From Ornithinimicrobium cryptoxanthini (GTDB lineage: Bacteria > Actinomycetota > Actinomycetes > Actinomycetales > Dermatophilaceae): 64,000 nucleotides of DNA. The notes beneath the pieces were generated by a model. That model searched no databases. It was not told where the DNA came from and saw only the letters and a list, made by a program, of their open reading frames with translations. Below are positions 18,241 through 26,063 of this stretch, piece after piece; positions within the stretch are counted from its first letter, which is position 1, and each line of letters begins with the position of its first letter. A program made the translations under genes and the position numbers. Location: positions 2,232,001 through 2,296,000 of the forward strand of contig NZ_CP099490.1 in assembly GCF_023923205.1 (NCBI RefSeq). Reading direction: 5' to 3'.

Positions 18241-19386
18241 TCAGCCCAGGGCGTCGAGCGCCTGCGCCACGTCGGCGACCAGGTCGGCCTCGTCCTCGAT
18301 GCCGACGGAGAGGCGGATGACGTTGTCAGCCACCTCGAGCTCGGTGCCACGCACGGAGGCGTGGGTCATCTCGGCGGGATAGTTCACCAGCGACTCGACA
18401 CCACCGAGGCTCTCGGCCAGCTGGAAGACCGACATCGACTCCGCAAACTGCCGGGCAGCCCCTGCCCCACCGGCCAGAGCCAGCGAGACCATGCCACCGA
18501 AGTTGCTCATCTGGCGTGCGGCGATCTCGTGCCCTGGGTGGTCGGCCAGCCCGGGATAAAAGACCTGCTCCACCGCCCGGTGCCCCACCAGCGACTGCGC
18601 GACCGCGGCCGCGTTGGAACTGTGCTTCTCCATCCGCAGCGCCAGGGTCTTGATGCCGCGGATGGTCAGGAAGACCTCCCACGGCGCGGACACACCACCG
18701 GCTGCGAACTGCAGGAACTGGATCTTCTCGCCCACCTCCTCGCTCGCGGTGACCACGACACCGCCCAGGACGTCGGAGTGTCCGCCGAGATATTTGGTCG
18801 CCGAGTGCACGACGACGTCGGCCCCGAGCGCGATCGGCGTCTGCAGCGCCGGGGAGGCAAACGTGTTGTCCACCACCACGGTCAGGCCATGCTCGTGCCC
18901 GAGGGCCGCGAGCGCCTCGATGTCGGTGATCTTCATCAGCGGGTTGCTGGGGGTCTCCAGCCACAACATCGTCGTCTCGGGCCGGATGCCGGCACGCACC
19001 GCGTCCAGATCGGTCATCTCCGCGGTGCTCAGGTTGATGCCCCACGGCGCGAGGATGCGGTTGACCAGGCGGTGGGTGCCGCCATAGACGTCGTTGCCCA
19101 TCAGCACGTGGTCGCCCGGGCCCAGCAGGGCTCGCAGCGTGGCGTCCTCGGCGGCCAAGCCTGAGGCGAAGGACAGGCCCTGGACCCCGCCCTCGAGGTC
19201 GGCGACCAGCACCTGCAGTGCGTCCCGGGTCGGGTTGGTGCCGCGGGTGTACTCATAACCGCCGCGCAGTCCGCCCACGTGCTCCTGCACAAACGTGGAG
19301 GTCTGGTAGATCGGCGGGATCACCGCTCCGGTCGTCGGGTCAAAGGCCTGCCCGGCGTGGATGGCGCGGGTGGAGAATCCGGTCAC
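18241..19386 (-). CDS. metB: Cystathionine gamma-synthase/gamma-lyase (PLP enzyme)
   Basis: This is a 381-residue Cys/Met-metabolism PLP enzyme. It has YEYTRGTNPTRDAL, SFASGLAAEDAT, the substrate-contacting ETPSNPLMKI, and the PLP-binding Lys in HSATKYLGGHSD (near residue 198). Its partner cbs lies immediately upstream in the same operon, 41 bases away. That makes it the second step of a transsulfuration pair: either cystathionine gamma-lyase (making cysteine) or gamma-synthase. Actinobacterial enzymes of this group often do both. The GTG at 19386 has AAGGA about 8 bases upstream, better than the earlier starts in the frame. Confidence 0.94.
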   Translation of the reverse strand: MTGFSTRAIHAGQAFDPTTGAVIPPIYQTSTFVQEHVGGLRGGYEYTRGTNPTRDALQVLVADLEGGVQGLSFASGLAAEDATLRALLGPGDHVLMGNDVYGGTHRLVNRILAPWGINLSTAEMTDLDAVRAGIRPETTMLWLETPSNPLMKITDIEALAALGHEHGLTVVVDNTFASPALQTPIALGADVVVHSATKYLGGHSDVLGGVVVTASEEVGEKIQFLQFAAGGVSAPWEVFLTIRGIKTLALRMEKHSSNAAAVAQSLVGHRAVEQVFYPGLADHPGHEIAARQMSNFGGMVSLALAGGAGAARQFAESMSVFQLAESLGGVESLVNYPAEMTHASVRGTELEVADNVIRLSVGIEDEADLVADVAQALDALG

Positions 19387-19427
19387 GTCATGGTCCTTCA
19401 CATCTTGGGGTGATCTGGAACGCCCTC

Positions 19428-20786
19428 TCACTTCGAGAGGAAGGTCAGCAGGTCGGGGCGGGTCAGCACGGCGACGGGCTTGCCGCCCTCTGTCACCAGC
19501 AACGCGTCCGCGTCGGCAAATGCTTCCCGCGCCGCGGACACCGTGTCGTTGACACCGATCAGCGGGAGCATCGGACCGGTCAGGGCAGTCAGTGCGTCGG
19601 TGAGCTTGGCCTCGCCGTGGAAGACGGCGTCCAGCAGGTCCCGCTCGGTCAGGCTCCCCTTGACCTCGCCCAGGACGACCGGCGGCTCGGCACCCAGGAC
19701 GAGGAGCTGGCTGACGGCATACTCGCTCATGATGTCGATCGCGTCGCGGACGGTGTCGGTGGGGTGCACGTGGACCAGGTCCGGCAGCTGACCGGTCTTG
19801 GCTGACAGGACGTCGCGCACGGTCTTCTCCTCGCCGACCGCGCTGAAGCCGTAGGAGCGCATCCAGCCCTCGTTGAAGATCTTGCCGAGGTAGCCGCGGC
19901 CACCGTCGGGCAGGAGCACCACGACCGTGTGCTCGGGTCCGAGATCCTTGGCGGCCTTGAGCGCGGCCACGACCGCCATGCCCGAGGAGCCGCCGACAAG
20001 CAGGCCCTCCTCCAGCGCCAGGCGGGTCGTCATGGCAAAGGACTCGGCATCAGTCACCGGGATGATCCGGTGCGGCACGTTGGTGTCGTAGGCCCCCGGC
20101 CACATGTCCTCGCCGACCCCCTCGACGAGGTAGGGGCGCCCAGTGCCCCCGGAGTAGACCGAGCCCTCGGGGTCGGCACCGATGACGGTCACGTCCCCGA
20201 CCTCCCTGAGGTAGCGGCCGGTGCCGGAGATGGTGCCGCCGGTGCCGACGCCAGCCACGAAGTGGGTGACGGTGCCGTCCGTGTCACGCCAGATCTCCGG
20301 GCCGGTCGACTCGTAGTGCGAGGCGGGGCCGTTGAGGTTCTCATACTGGTTGGGCTTGTAGGCGCCCTCGATCTCCTCGGCCAGTCGGTCACTGACGCTG
20401 TAGTAGGACTCGGGGTGCTCCGGCGGCACCGACGTCGGCGTGATCACCACCTCGGCCCCGTAGGCCTTCAGCACGTTGATCTTGTCCTCGCCGACCTTGT
20501 CCGGGCAGACGAAGACGCACCGATAGCCGCGCTGCTGGGCCACGAGCGCCAGGCCGACACCGGTGTTGCCCGAGGTCGGCTCCACGATCGTGCCCCCCGG
20601 CTTGAGCTTGCCCTCGGCCTCGGCCGCGTCGATGATCTTGATCGCGATCCGGTCCTTGACCGAGCCGCCGGGGTTGACGTACTCGATCTTGGCCAGGACC
20701 GTCGCGGCGATGCCCTCGGTGACGTGGTTGAGCCTGACGAGCGGCGTGTCGCCGATCGTGTCGAGGATGGTCTGTGCGACGCGCAT
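19428..20786 (-). CDS. cbs: Cystathionine beta-synthase
   Basis: It condenses serine (or O-acetylserine) and homocysteine to cystathionine. The 452-residue protein has a PLP fold-type II core with GGSVKDRIA (Lys near residue 44), PTSGNTGVGLA, GVGTGGTISGTGRYL and VGGSSGMAV. A C-terminal pair of CBS domains spans about residues 335-452. The ATG overlaps the preceding TGA (TGATG), showing coupling to the RNase H gene. The gene order cbs-metB is conserved in actinobacteria. Confidence 0.97.
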   Translation of the reverse strand: MRVAQTILDTIGDTPLVRLNHVTEGIAATVLAKIEYVNPGGSVKDRIAIKIIDAAEAEGKLKPGGTIVEPTSGNTGVGLALVAQQRGYRCVFVCPDKVGEDKINVLKAYGAEVVITPTSVPPEHPESYYSVSDRLAEEIEGAYKPNQYENLNGPASHYESTGPEIWRDTDGTVTHFVAGVGTGGTISGTGRYLREVGDVTVIGADPEGSVYSGGTGRPYLVEGVGEDMWPGAYDTNVPHRIIPVTDAESFAMTTRLALEEGLLVGGSSGMAVVAALKAAKDLGPEHTVVVLLPDGGRGYLGKIFNEGWMRSYGFSAVGEEKTVRDVLSAKTGQLPDLVHVHPTDTVRDAIDIMSEYAVSQLLVLGAEPPVVLGEVKGSLTERDLLDAVFHGEAKLTDALTALTGPMLPLIGVNDTVSAAREAFADADALLVTEGGKPVAVLTRPDLLTFLSK

Positions 20787-22054
20787 CAGTGGTCTGCTCC
20801 CGGGTCGGTGGATGGCTGGTCTTCGAGGTCGTGCAGGTGGTGGGTGTCGTTGACGAAGGCGACCTGCACGCCGCCGTCGGGCCAGAACTCATAGGCGGTG
20901 AGCGAGGCCGGCGCCGTGGCGATCGACCAGGCGCGGTTGCTGTCGACGCCCAGGACTCTCGAGAGCACGACCATCAGCGGCAGCCGGTGCGTGGCCACGA
21001 CGACCGTCCCGCCCCGTGCCACGGCCCTGGCCAGCGCGTGGTTGACCCGACTGGTCAGCTGGTTGCGGCTCTCGCCACCTGGACGGGCGTATGCCGGGTC
21101 CTGGCGGAGCGCGAGCAGCTCGTCCCCCGAGTGGGTCACCAGGTCGGCCATCGTCTGGCCGTCCCAGTCCCCGAACGCCTGCTCGTCCCAGTCGTGGTCG
21201 ACCTCTGGGGTCAGCCCGAGGGCGTCGGCGATCGCTCCCCCGGTCTGCATGGCGCGGGTCAGGGAGGAGGTGATGACCGAGACCGTGGTCGGGCCCGATC
21301 GGTCGATGAGTCGCTTGACCGCTCCGGCAGCGGCGGAGGCCTGGGCCAGGCCCTCGTCGTTGAGCGGTGGGTTGGAGCCGCCACGGCCGTCGAGCTTGTG
21401 GCTGCGGGTGAAGTCGGTGACGCCGTGGCGCACCATGATCAGGCGGCAGGAGCCCTCCAGCGTGGGGTCGGTCTCGGTGCTGAAGAGCTCCTCACCGACG
21501 GTCGTCTGCTCCTCGCCGGCGGTCGTCTGCTCCTCGCCGGCGGCGGCTCGCACCTCCCCGACGGCGGCGCGCACCTCGCCGAACGTGGGCTGAGCCCGCG
21601 ACGCCGCGTGGTCCCGACGGACGGTCTCCCCGTCCATGCCCCTGTTGGACAGTGCGTCAGCGGCGGCGTTCTGGTCACGCGGGACCCAGCCATAGGCCAC
21701 CTGCCCACCAGCAGCCTCGATGGCACTGGCAAGCTCGCGTGCCTCCCCGGCCAGCCGGCGCATGTCCTCGTGCTTGATCTTCCACCGGCCACTCATCTGC
21801 TCCACGACGAGCTTGGAGTCCATCCGCACCTGGACCTGCGCGGCCTCGCGTCCCAGGTCCAGCACAGCCCGCAAACCCTCGATCAGGCCGGTGTACTCCG
21901 CCACGTTGTTGGACGCCGTGCCCAGCGGCGCGGCGCGCTCCGCCAGGAGCTGGCCGTCAGCCTCACGCACCAGAGCGCCATAGCCCGCCACCCCGGGATT
22001 TCCCCGCGACCCACCGTCCGCCTCGACGATCAGCCGGCCCCCGGCTGACGGCAT
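20786..22054 (-). CDS. Bifunctional RNase HI / histidine-phosphatase (CobC-like) protein
   Basis: The N-terminal ~140 residues are an RNase HI with the acidic active site spread over EADGGSRGNPG, EYTGLIEGL, MDSKLVVEQM and DQNAAADAL. The C-terminal ~215 residues are a phosphoglycerate-mutase-type phosphatase with MVRHGVTDFT, a middle TSSLTRAMQTG and VATHRLPL. The mycobacterial counterpart (Rv2228c) is RNase HI fused to an alpha-ribazole phosphatase. The linker (about residues 155-190) is made of heptad-like units FGEVRAA, VGEVRAA, AGEEQTT, AGEEQTT and VGEELFS, encoded by a 21-bp tandem repeat. ATG at 22054 with AGGA 8 bases upstream; a GTG at 22060 is also possible. Confidence 0.94.
   Translation of the reverse strand: MPSAGGRLIVEADGGSRGNPGVAGYGALVREADGQLLAERAAPLGTASNNVAEYTGLIEGLRAVLDLGREAAQVQVRMDSKLVVEQMSGRWKIKHEDMRRLAGEARELASAIEAAGGQVAYGWVPRDQNAAADALSNRGMDGETVRRDHAASRAQPTFGEVRAAVGEVRAAAGEEQTTAGEEQTTVGEELFSTETDPTLEGSCRLIMVRHGVTDFTRSHKLDGRGGSNPPLNDEGLAQASAAAGAVKRLIDRSGPTTVSVITSSLTRAMQTGGAIADALGLTPEVDHDWDEQAFGDWDGQTMADLVTHSGDELLALRQDPAYARPGGESRNQLTSRVNHALARAVARGGTVVVATHRLPLMVVLSRVLGVDSNRAWSIATAPASLTAYEFWPDGGVQVAFVNDTHHLHDLEDQPSTDPGADH
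21488..21592. repeat. Five-unit 21-bp tandem repeat in the RNase H/phosphatase linker
   Basis: Units of exactly 21 bases run at 21488, 21509, 21530, 21551 and 21572. Neighbouring units differ at a few bases. Each encodes seven residues of the linker, beginning with Gly-Glu (GEV or GEE). Unit number is likely to vary between strains. Confidence 0.9.
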
Positions 22055-22056
22055 AC

Positions 22057-22794
22057 TCACAGTCCTGACTCGGGCGTGCGCACCAGGATCCGACGGCACT
22101 CCTCACACCGCAGCACCTCGTCGGGGTCGGCCGCACGGAAGCGGCTCAGGTCAACCTGGTTGAGCTCGAGCTGACAACCACCGCACCGTCGTTGCTGCAG
22201 CGGGGCTGCGCCCGTGCCGGAGACGGTCCGGATCTTGTCATAGAGGGCCAGCAGCTCGTCACTGACGTCGGCGACGATCGCCTCCCGGCCGGCGGCGACC
22301 TGCGAGCGGTCGCTCTCGATGGTTGCGCTCTTGGCGTCCCGGTTGGCGGTGAGCTCGGCCTGCTGGCCGGCGAGGGCCGCGCGGTCGGCCTCAGCCCGGG
22401 CCACGGCGGAGTCCAGCGTCTCGGCGCGCTCCATGACCTCGAGCTCCTCGTCCTCCAGCGTCGCCTGCCGGCGAGCCAGGGACTCCAGCTCATGCTGCAG
22501 CGCCTGCATGTCCTTGGCGCTGCCGACGCCGGCATCCAGCCGCTGCTGGTTGCGCGCGGCACGGTCGCGCACGAGCTGGACGTCGGTCTCGGCCTTGCCC
22601 AGCTCGCGCTGCACGTCGCTGCGCTCGGTCGTGGTGCGCACCACCTCGGCGTCCAGGTCGGCAGCCCGGGTGGAGAGCTCTGCCAGCTGTGCGTGCTCAG
22701 GCAGGACCTCCAGCTGGTGGTCGAGCTGGCCGAGTCTGGTGTCAAGCGCCTGGAGCTCGAGCAGTCGCTGCTGCTGGGTGGGGTCGGCTTTCAC
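22057..22794 (-). CDS. Coiled-coil zinc-ribbon protein (C4-type)
   Basis: This 245-residue protein is a long alpha-helical coiled coil (about residues 20-185, rich in Glu/Arg/Ala heptads) with a C-terminal zinc ribbon. The ribbon Cys pairs are RRCGGCQLEL and LRCEECRRIL. It belongs to the zinc-ribbon family related to CT398 and the mycobacterial Rv2229c, sometimes suggested to interact with sigma-54 or nucleic-acid factors; no function is proven. Start at GTG 22794, which overlaps the Nif3 stop (GTGA). The downstream RNase H gene begins 2 bases after its stop. Confidence 0.92.
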   Translation of the reverse strand: MKADPTQQQRLLELQALDTRLGQLDHQLEVLPEHAQLAELSTRAADLDAEVVRTTTERSDVQRELGKAETDVQLVRDRAARNQQRLDAGVGSAKDMQALQHELESLARRQATLEDEELEVMERAETLDSAVARAEADRAALAGQQAELTANRDAKSATIESDRSQVAAGREAIVADVSDELLALYDKIRTVSGTGAAPLQQRRCGGCQLELNQVDLSRFRAADPDEVLRCEECRRILVRTPESGL

Positions 22795-23690
22795 TGGTCT
22801 CCCTGGGTGTGTTCTCCGGGTCCGGCCGCGCCCAGGACGAAGTCCCACGGGTCGGTCCGCACCTGCGAAACGGTGACCTCCAACCTAGCCCCCGCCGCCC
22901 CCAGCTCACTCATCAGTCGCGTGGCCAGGCCGGGGAGCCACAACGACTCGCTCGCATAATGACCGGCGTCGACCAGGTATGGCGTGCCGGCACCGATGCC
23001 GGCCTCCTCGCGGGCCTCGAGGGCGGGGTGGTGTCGCAGGTCGGCAGTGACATAGACGTCGGCCCCGCTGGCGCGGACCGCGGCGAACGCGCTGTCCCCT
23101 GCTCCGCCGAGGACGGCGACCCTGCGCACGGTGCCGTCAGGGGGTCCGGCCACCCGGATGCCGCCCGCGGTGGGTGGCAGTCCCGCCACCAGTCGGGCCG
23201 CGAAGTCGGCCAGCTCCAGCGCCTCCGGGAGGTCGCCGACGCGTCCCAGCTCCTGACCCTCGGTGATCTCGAGCGGCTCGGTGTCGGTCAGGCCGCAGGC
23301 GAGCGCCAGGGCTTGTCCCACACCGGGGTCGGCGACATCAGCGTTGGTGTGTGCGCAATAGAGCGCGATGTCGTGGACGATCAGCTCGGTGACGGCGGCC
23401 CCCTTGGCGGTGGTGGTGGCGACCGAGTGGATGCCGCGCAGCAGCAGGGGGTGGTGGGTGATGATCAGGTCGGCGCCGGCCTCCCGCGCCTCCGCGATCA
23501 CGGCCAGGGTCGGGTCGACCGCCAGCAGGATGTGGCGCACCGGCTGCTCCGGATCGCCCGCGACCAGGCCGACCCGGTCCCACGACTGGGCCGTGTCCGG
23601 TGGGAACATCATGTCCAGGGCCGCGACGACCTCGCGCAGGGTCAGGTCCCCCGCTGTCTGGTCCTCGGCTGTCTCAGTCACGCTGCCCAT
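22791..23690 (-). CDS. Nif3-like dinuclear metal centre protein
   Basis: This is a 299-residue Nif3/YqfO-family protein. It has the conserved LDMMFPPDTAQSWDRVGLVAGD opening (split by a turn), IITHHPLLLRGI, YCAHTNADVA, and a C-terminal HYASESLWLPGLATRL segment. These carry the His/Asp/Glu ligands of the di-metal site. Nif3 forms hexameric toroids; GTP cyclohydrolase-I-like or metal-chaperone roles have been suggested. It heads a coupled operon Nif3, zinc ribbon, RNase H/phosphatase, cbs, metB. I start at the ATG at 23690; a GTG at 23681 is an alternative. Confidence 0.93.
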   Translation of the reverse strand: MGSVTETAEDQTAGDLTLREVVAALDMMFPPDTAQSWDRVGLVAGDPEQPVRHILLAVDPTLAVIAEAREAGADLIITHHPLLLRGIHSVATTTAKGAAVTELIVHDIALYCAHTNADVADPGVGQALALACGLTDTEPLEITEGQELGRVGDLPEALELADFAARLVAGLPPTAGGIRVAGPPDGTVRRVAVLGGAGDSAFAAVRASGADVYVTADLRHHPALEAREEAGIGAGTPYLVDAGHYASESLWLPGLATRLMSELGAAGARLEVTVSQVRTDPWDFVLGAAGPGEHTQGDQ

Positions 23691-23796
23691 GCTAGGTCGC
23701 GGTCCCGACACTCGGCTGCTCCATTCGTCCGCTGCTCCATCGACTGGCACAATGGGGCGCCGCAGCGCCGCGTCGGTTGTCACCGAGGGCGCGCTG

Positions 23797-23869
23797 GGGC
23801 CTGTAGCTCAGTTGGTAGAGCACCGCGCTTACACCGCGGTTGTCGTCGGTTCGAGCCCGGCCGGGCCCA
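23797..23869 (+). tRNA. tRNA-Val (anticodon UAC)
   Basis: This 73-nt gene has acceptor GGGCCTG pairing with CGGGCCC. The D-arm is TAGCTCAGTTGGTAGAGCA. The anticodon stem-loop is CCGCG-CTTACAC-CGCGG with anticodon TAC. The T-arm is GTCGG-TTCGAGC-CCGGC with discriminator A. The CCA end is not fully encoded (CCG follows). A CACAAT at 23748-23753, with ttcgtc 18 bases upstream, could be its promoter. The 3' half overlaps the C-terminal codons of the convergent ctlX gene. Confidence 0.97.
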
Positions 23870-24809
23870 CCGAGTCCCGCAGCTCCCGGCGGGCATCCAG
23901 ATCGATGCCCGCCAGCATGCACCGCACCGAGCCTCCCGCGAGCTCGATCGTGGGGACGTCGAGCGGCAGCAGGGTGCAGCTTGCCTCGATCACCTCACGC
24001 TGCCCGGCGGTCAGGGTCGCGGCTGCGCGAGTCGACAGCGCCAGGAACCGCTGACCCTGATGGCCCTCCAGCTCGATCGAGTTGCCCGCGAAGTCGTGGA
24101 TCTGCTCAGGGGTCAGGTCCAGGACTGTGCGGGTGCCACGGCGTCCGGACAACCGGTGCGCGACCTCTTCCCGGCGACGGGGGTCGGTGATCATCGACAG
24201 ACCGATCAGGACGAACTCTGAGGCGATGCACATGATGACGTTGGTGTGATAGACCGGCGTCCCGTTGCTGTCCGCGGCGTCGAACACCATCGGCTCGTAG
24301 CCAAACGCGGTGCAGAACCGCTCCAGCACCACCGGGTCAGCACGGCGCGATCGGGCGGTGTAGGCGATCCGCGAGACCTGGTCCAGCACCATCGCGCCCG
24401 TCCCCTCGAGGAAGACGTTGTCGTGCTCCAGGCCGGAGTAGTCGATGACGTCCTGGACGCGGTACTGCGTCTTGAGCATCTCAACGATGTCCTGGCGGCG
24501 CTCGGTGCGCCGGCTCGGTGCATACATCGGGTAGAGCGCCGCCCGGCCCCCGGCGTGGGTGGAGAACCAGTTGTTGGGAAAGACGCTGTCCGGCCGGGTG
24601 GCGTCCTCGTCGTCGAACAGGTGCACCGTGATCCCGGCGTCCTTCAGCACCTCGGCAGCGCGGGTCACCTCCTGGTAGGCCTTGTCGGCCAGCACGTCTG
24701 GGGCTCCCGTGGCCGCCACCTGGAAGGCGTTGTCTGCGGCGGTGTCCGGGTTGGGGGTGAACCGGTGGGGGCGGATCATCACAACTGCGCTGGGGGCCTG
24801 GACAGGCAT
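23829..24809 (-). CDS. ctlX: Citrulline/arginine deiminase-superfamily hydrolase CtlX
   Basis: This is a 326-residue guanidino-group-modifying (amidinotransferase-fold) hydrolase. MIRPHRFTPNPDTA, DSVFPNNWFSTH, LEHDNVFLEGTGAMVLD, YHTNVIM and the C-terminal GGSVRCMLAGI (nucleophile Cys) fit the CtlX group. That group hydrolyses citrulline or related compounds; a dimethylargininase role is an alternative. AGAGGTG lies just before the ATG at 24809. The last ~14 codons (VGPAGLEPTTTAV) are encoded by the antisense of the tRNA-Val gene, and the stop codon is within that gene. The natural end of the family (…DLDARREL) is just before it. Confidence 0.9.
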   Translation of the reverse strand: MPVQAPSAVVMIRPHRFTPNPDTAADNAFQVAATGAPDVLADKAYQEVTRAAEVLKDAGITVHLFDDEDATRPDSVFPNNWFSTHAGGRAALYPMYAPSRRTERRQDIVEMLKTQYRVQDVIDYSGLEHDNVFLEGTGAMVLDQVSRIAYTARSRRADPVVLERFCTAFGYEPMVFDAADSNGTPVYHTNVIMCIASEFVLIGLSMITDPRRREEVAHRLSGRRGTRTVLDLTPEQIHDFAGNSIELEGHQGQRFLALSTRAAATLTAGQREVIEASCTLLPLDVPTIELAGGSVRCMLAGIDLDARRELRDSVGPAGLEPTTTAV

Positions 24810-24958
24810 AGACACCTCTTTCACGGTGGAGTGGACGCGGTGGGCACACCGCGTTGACCCGAGTGTCCCATCCCGACGTCGGGGAGTGGAATCAGCGCAC
24901 CTCACCCGCTCAGGGGGGAGGAGGGCAGCCCTGGAGGTGCGGGAGTGCCCGGGCGCTC

Positions 24959-25441
24959 CTAGAGGTGCTTCACGGCTGCGTGGAGGACGCCGATGTCGCG
25001 CTGCTCGCCCGGGCCGTTGACCAGGCTCCAGACGATCCGCAGCTGCGGGTCCACCACAAAGGTCCCGCGCACGGCCATGCCAGACGCCTCGTCGAACACA
25101 CCGTAGGCGCGAGCCACCTCACCGTGGGGCCAGAAGTCGGACAGCAGCGGGAAGCGATAGCCCTCGTGCGCGGCCCAGGCCGCCTGCGCGTGCCGGGGGT
25201 CGCAGCTGATCGCATAGACGTTGACCCGCTCGTTGACGAACTCGTCGACGTTGAGCTGGATCTCGAGCAGCTCGCCGGTGCAGATGCTGGAGAACGCGAA
25301 CGGGAAGAACACCAGCAGCGCGTGCCGGTCCCGCACTGCCTCCGAGAGGGTGACGTGCGCGCCGGTCTGGTCGGTCAGGGTGAAGTCCGGGGCCAGGTCG
25401 CCGACGGCGGGGGCCGGGTTGGTGGCCAGGGGCAGGCTCAT
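24959..25441 (-). CDS. ahpE: Peroxiredoxin AhpE (1-Cys type)
   Basis: AhpE reduces alkyl hydroperoxides and peroxynitrite. The 160-residue thioredoxin-fold protein has LVFFPFAFSSICTGELLEIQ with the peroxidatic Cys near residue 48, and SDFWPHGEVARAYGVFD. A resolving Cys in standard position is not evident, as in mycobacterial AhpE. Start ATG 25441 overlaps the DUF3052 stop (ATGA). The order DUF3052-ahpE, divergent from aceE, matches mycobacteria. Confidence 0.94.
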   Translation of the reverse strand: MSLPLATNPAPAVGDLAPDFTLTDQTGAHVTLSEAVRDRHALLVFFPFAFSSICTGELLEIQLNVDEFVNERVNVYAISCDPRHAQAAWAAHEGYRFPLLSDFWPHGEVARAYGVFDEASGMAVRGTFVVDPQLRIVWSLVNGPGEQRDIGVLHAAVKHL

Positions 25442-25854
25442 CGTCGACCGACCAGTCGCTGCGCGTGCCACGCGCCGCCCTCGCCGATCGGGATGACGCC
25501 ACTGGCGGTCAGTCCGGCTGTGGCACAGGCCTCCTGCACGTCGTGGGCCGCGACCCGGTCGGGCCGTCCGGCACCGGGGGTGACGAGCACGATGAACCCG
25601 CCGTCCTCCAGCAGCGCGAGGCAGTCGACCAGCTCGTCGGTGAGGTCACCGTCGCCGTCGCGCCACCAGAGCAGCACGGCGTCCACGATGCCGGTGTAGT
25701 CGTCCGGCTCGAACGACGCACCGATCACGGTCGCCACCCGTTCGCGGAACATCTCCGACACGTCGTCGTCGTGGCCGTACTCCACGACGATCTGGTCGTG
25801 CTGGAAGCCGAAGCGGTCCACTGCGCCCGCGGAACGGGTGTCATTGTCAGACAT
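25438..25854 (-). CDS. DUF3052 family protein
   Basis: This 138-residue actinobacterial protein has FGFQHDQIVVEYGHDDDVSE near the start, VDAVLLWWRDGDGDLTDELVD, and a C-terminal WHAQRLVGR. It is soluble and of unknown function. GGAGGAAC directly precedes the ATG. It is the first gene of a two-gene unit with ahpE and is divergent from aceE. A palindrome at 25865-25878 sits 10 bases before its start codon. Confidence 0.92.
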   Translation of the reverse strand: MSDNDTRSAGAVDRFGFQHDQIVVEYGHDDDVSEMFRERVATVIGASFEPDDYTGIVDAVLLWWRDGDGDLTDELVDCLALLEDGGFIVLVTPGAGRPDRVAAHDVQEACATAGLTASGVIPIGEGGAWHAQRLVGRR

Positions 25855-25864
25855 AGTTCCTCCA

Positions 25865-25878
25865 GTTCACTAGAGAAC
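25865..25878. promoter_or_regulatory. Palindromic operator candidate upstream of DUF3052-ahpE
   Basis: GTTCACTAGAGAAC is a 14-bp palindrome with one mismatched pair. It lies 10 bases before the DUF3052 start and about 185 bases before aceE. Its position overlaps where the DUF3052 ribosome-binding site and promoter should be, so a repressor or redox regulator could act here. The cognate regulator is unknown. Confidence 0.4.
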
Positions 25879-26063
25879 GCTGGCAGTGGCAAGACACGAC
25901 ACGCAGGTGCTGGTCCGGAGATGCCTGGTGATGATGAGTATGACGGGGGTTGGGCGTGCCGGCATCGTGCCGGTCCGCCGTGGTGGAGAGGCCCATGCGG
26001 ACACGGTACAAGGCGTGCGAGGATGGACAACGGAGAGTGTGGCTCCCAGTGGAAGGAACACCA

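Noticed and set aside
23692..23922. Open frame with ARTDDNRGVSAVLYQLSYRPQ on the minus strand
   Set aside because: This is an artefact of reading the antisense of tRNA-Val; such peptides are common false proteins.
24896..24941. cgcacctc / gaggtgcg inverted repeat near ahpE
   Set aside because: The loop is 30 nt and no tail follows; chance pairing in GC-rich DNA is likely.
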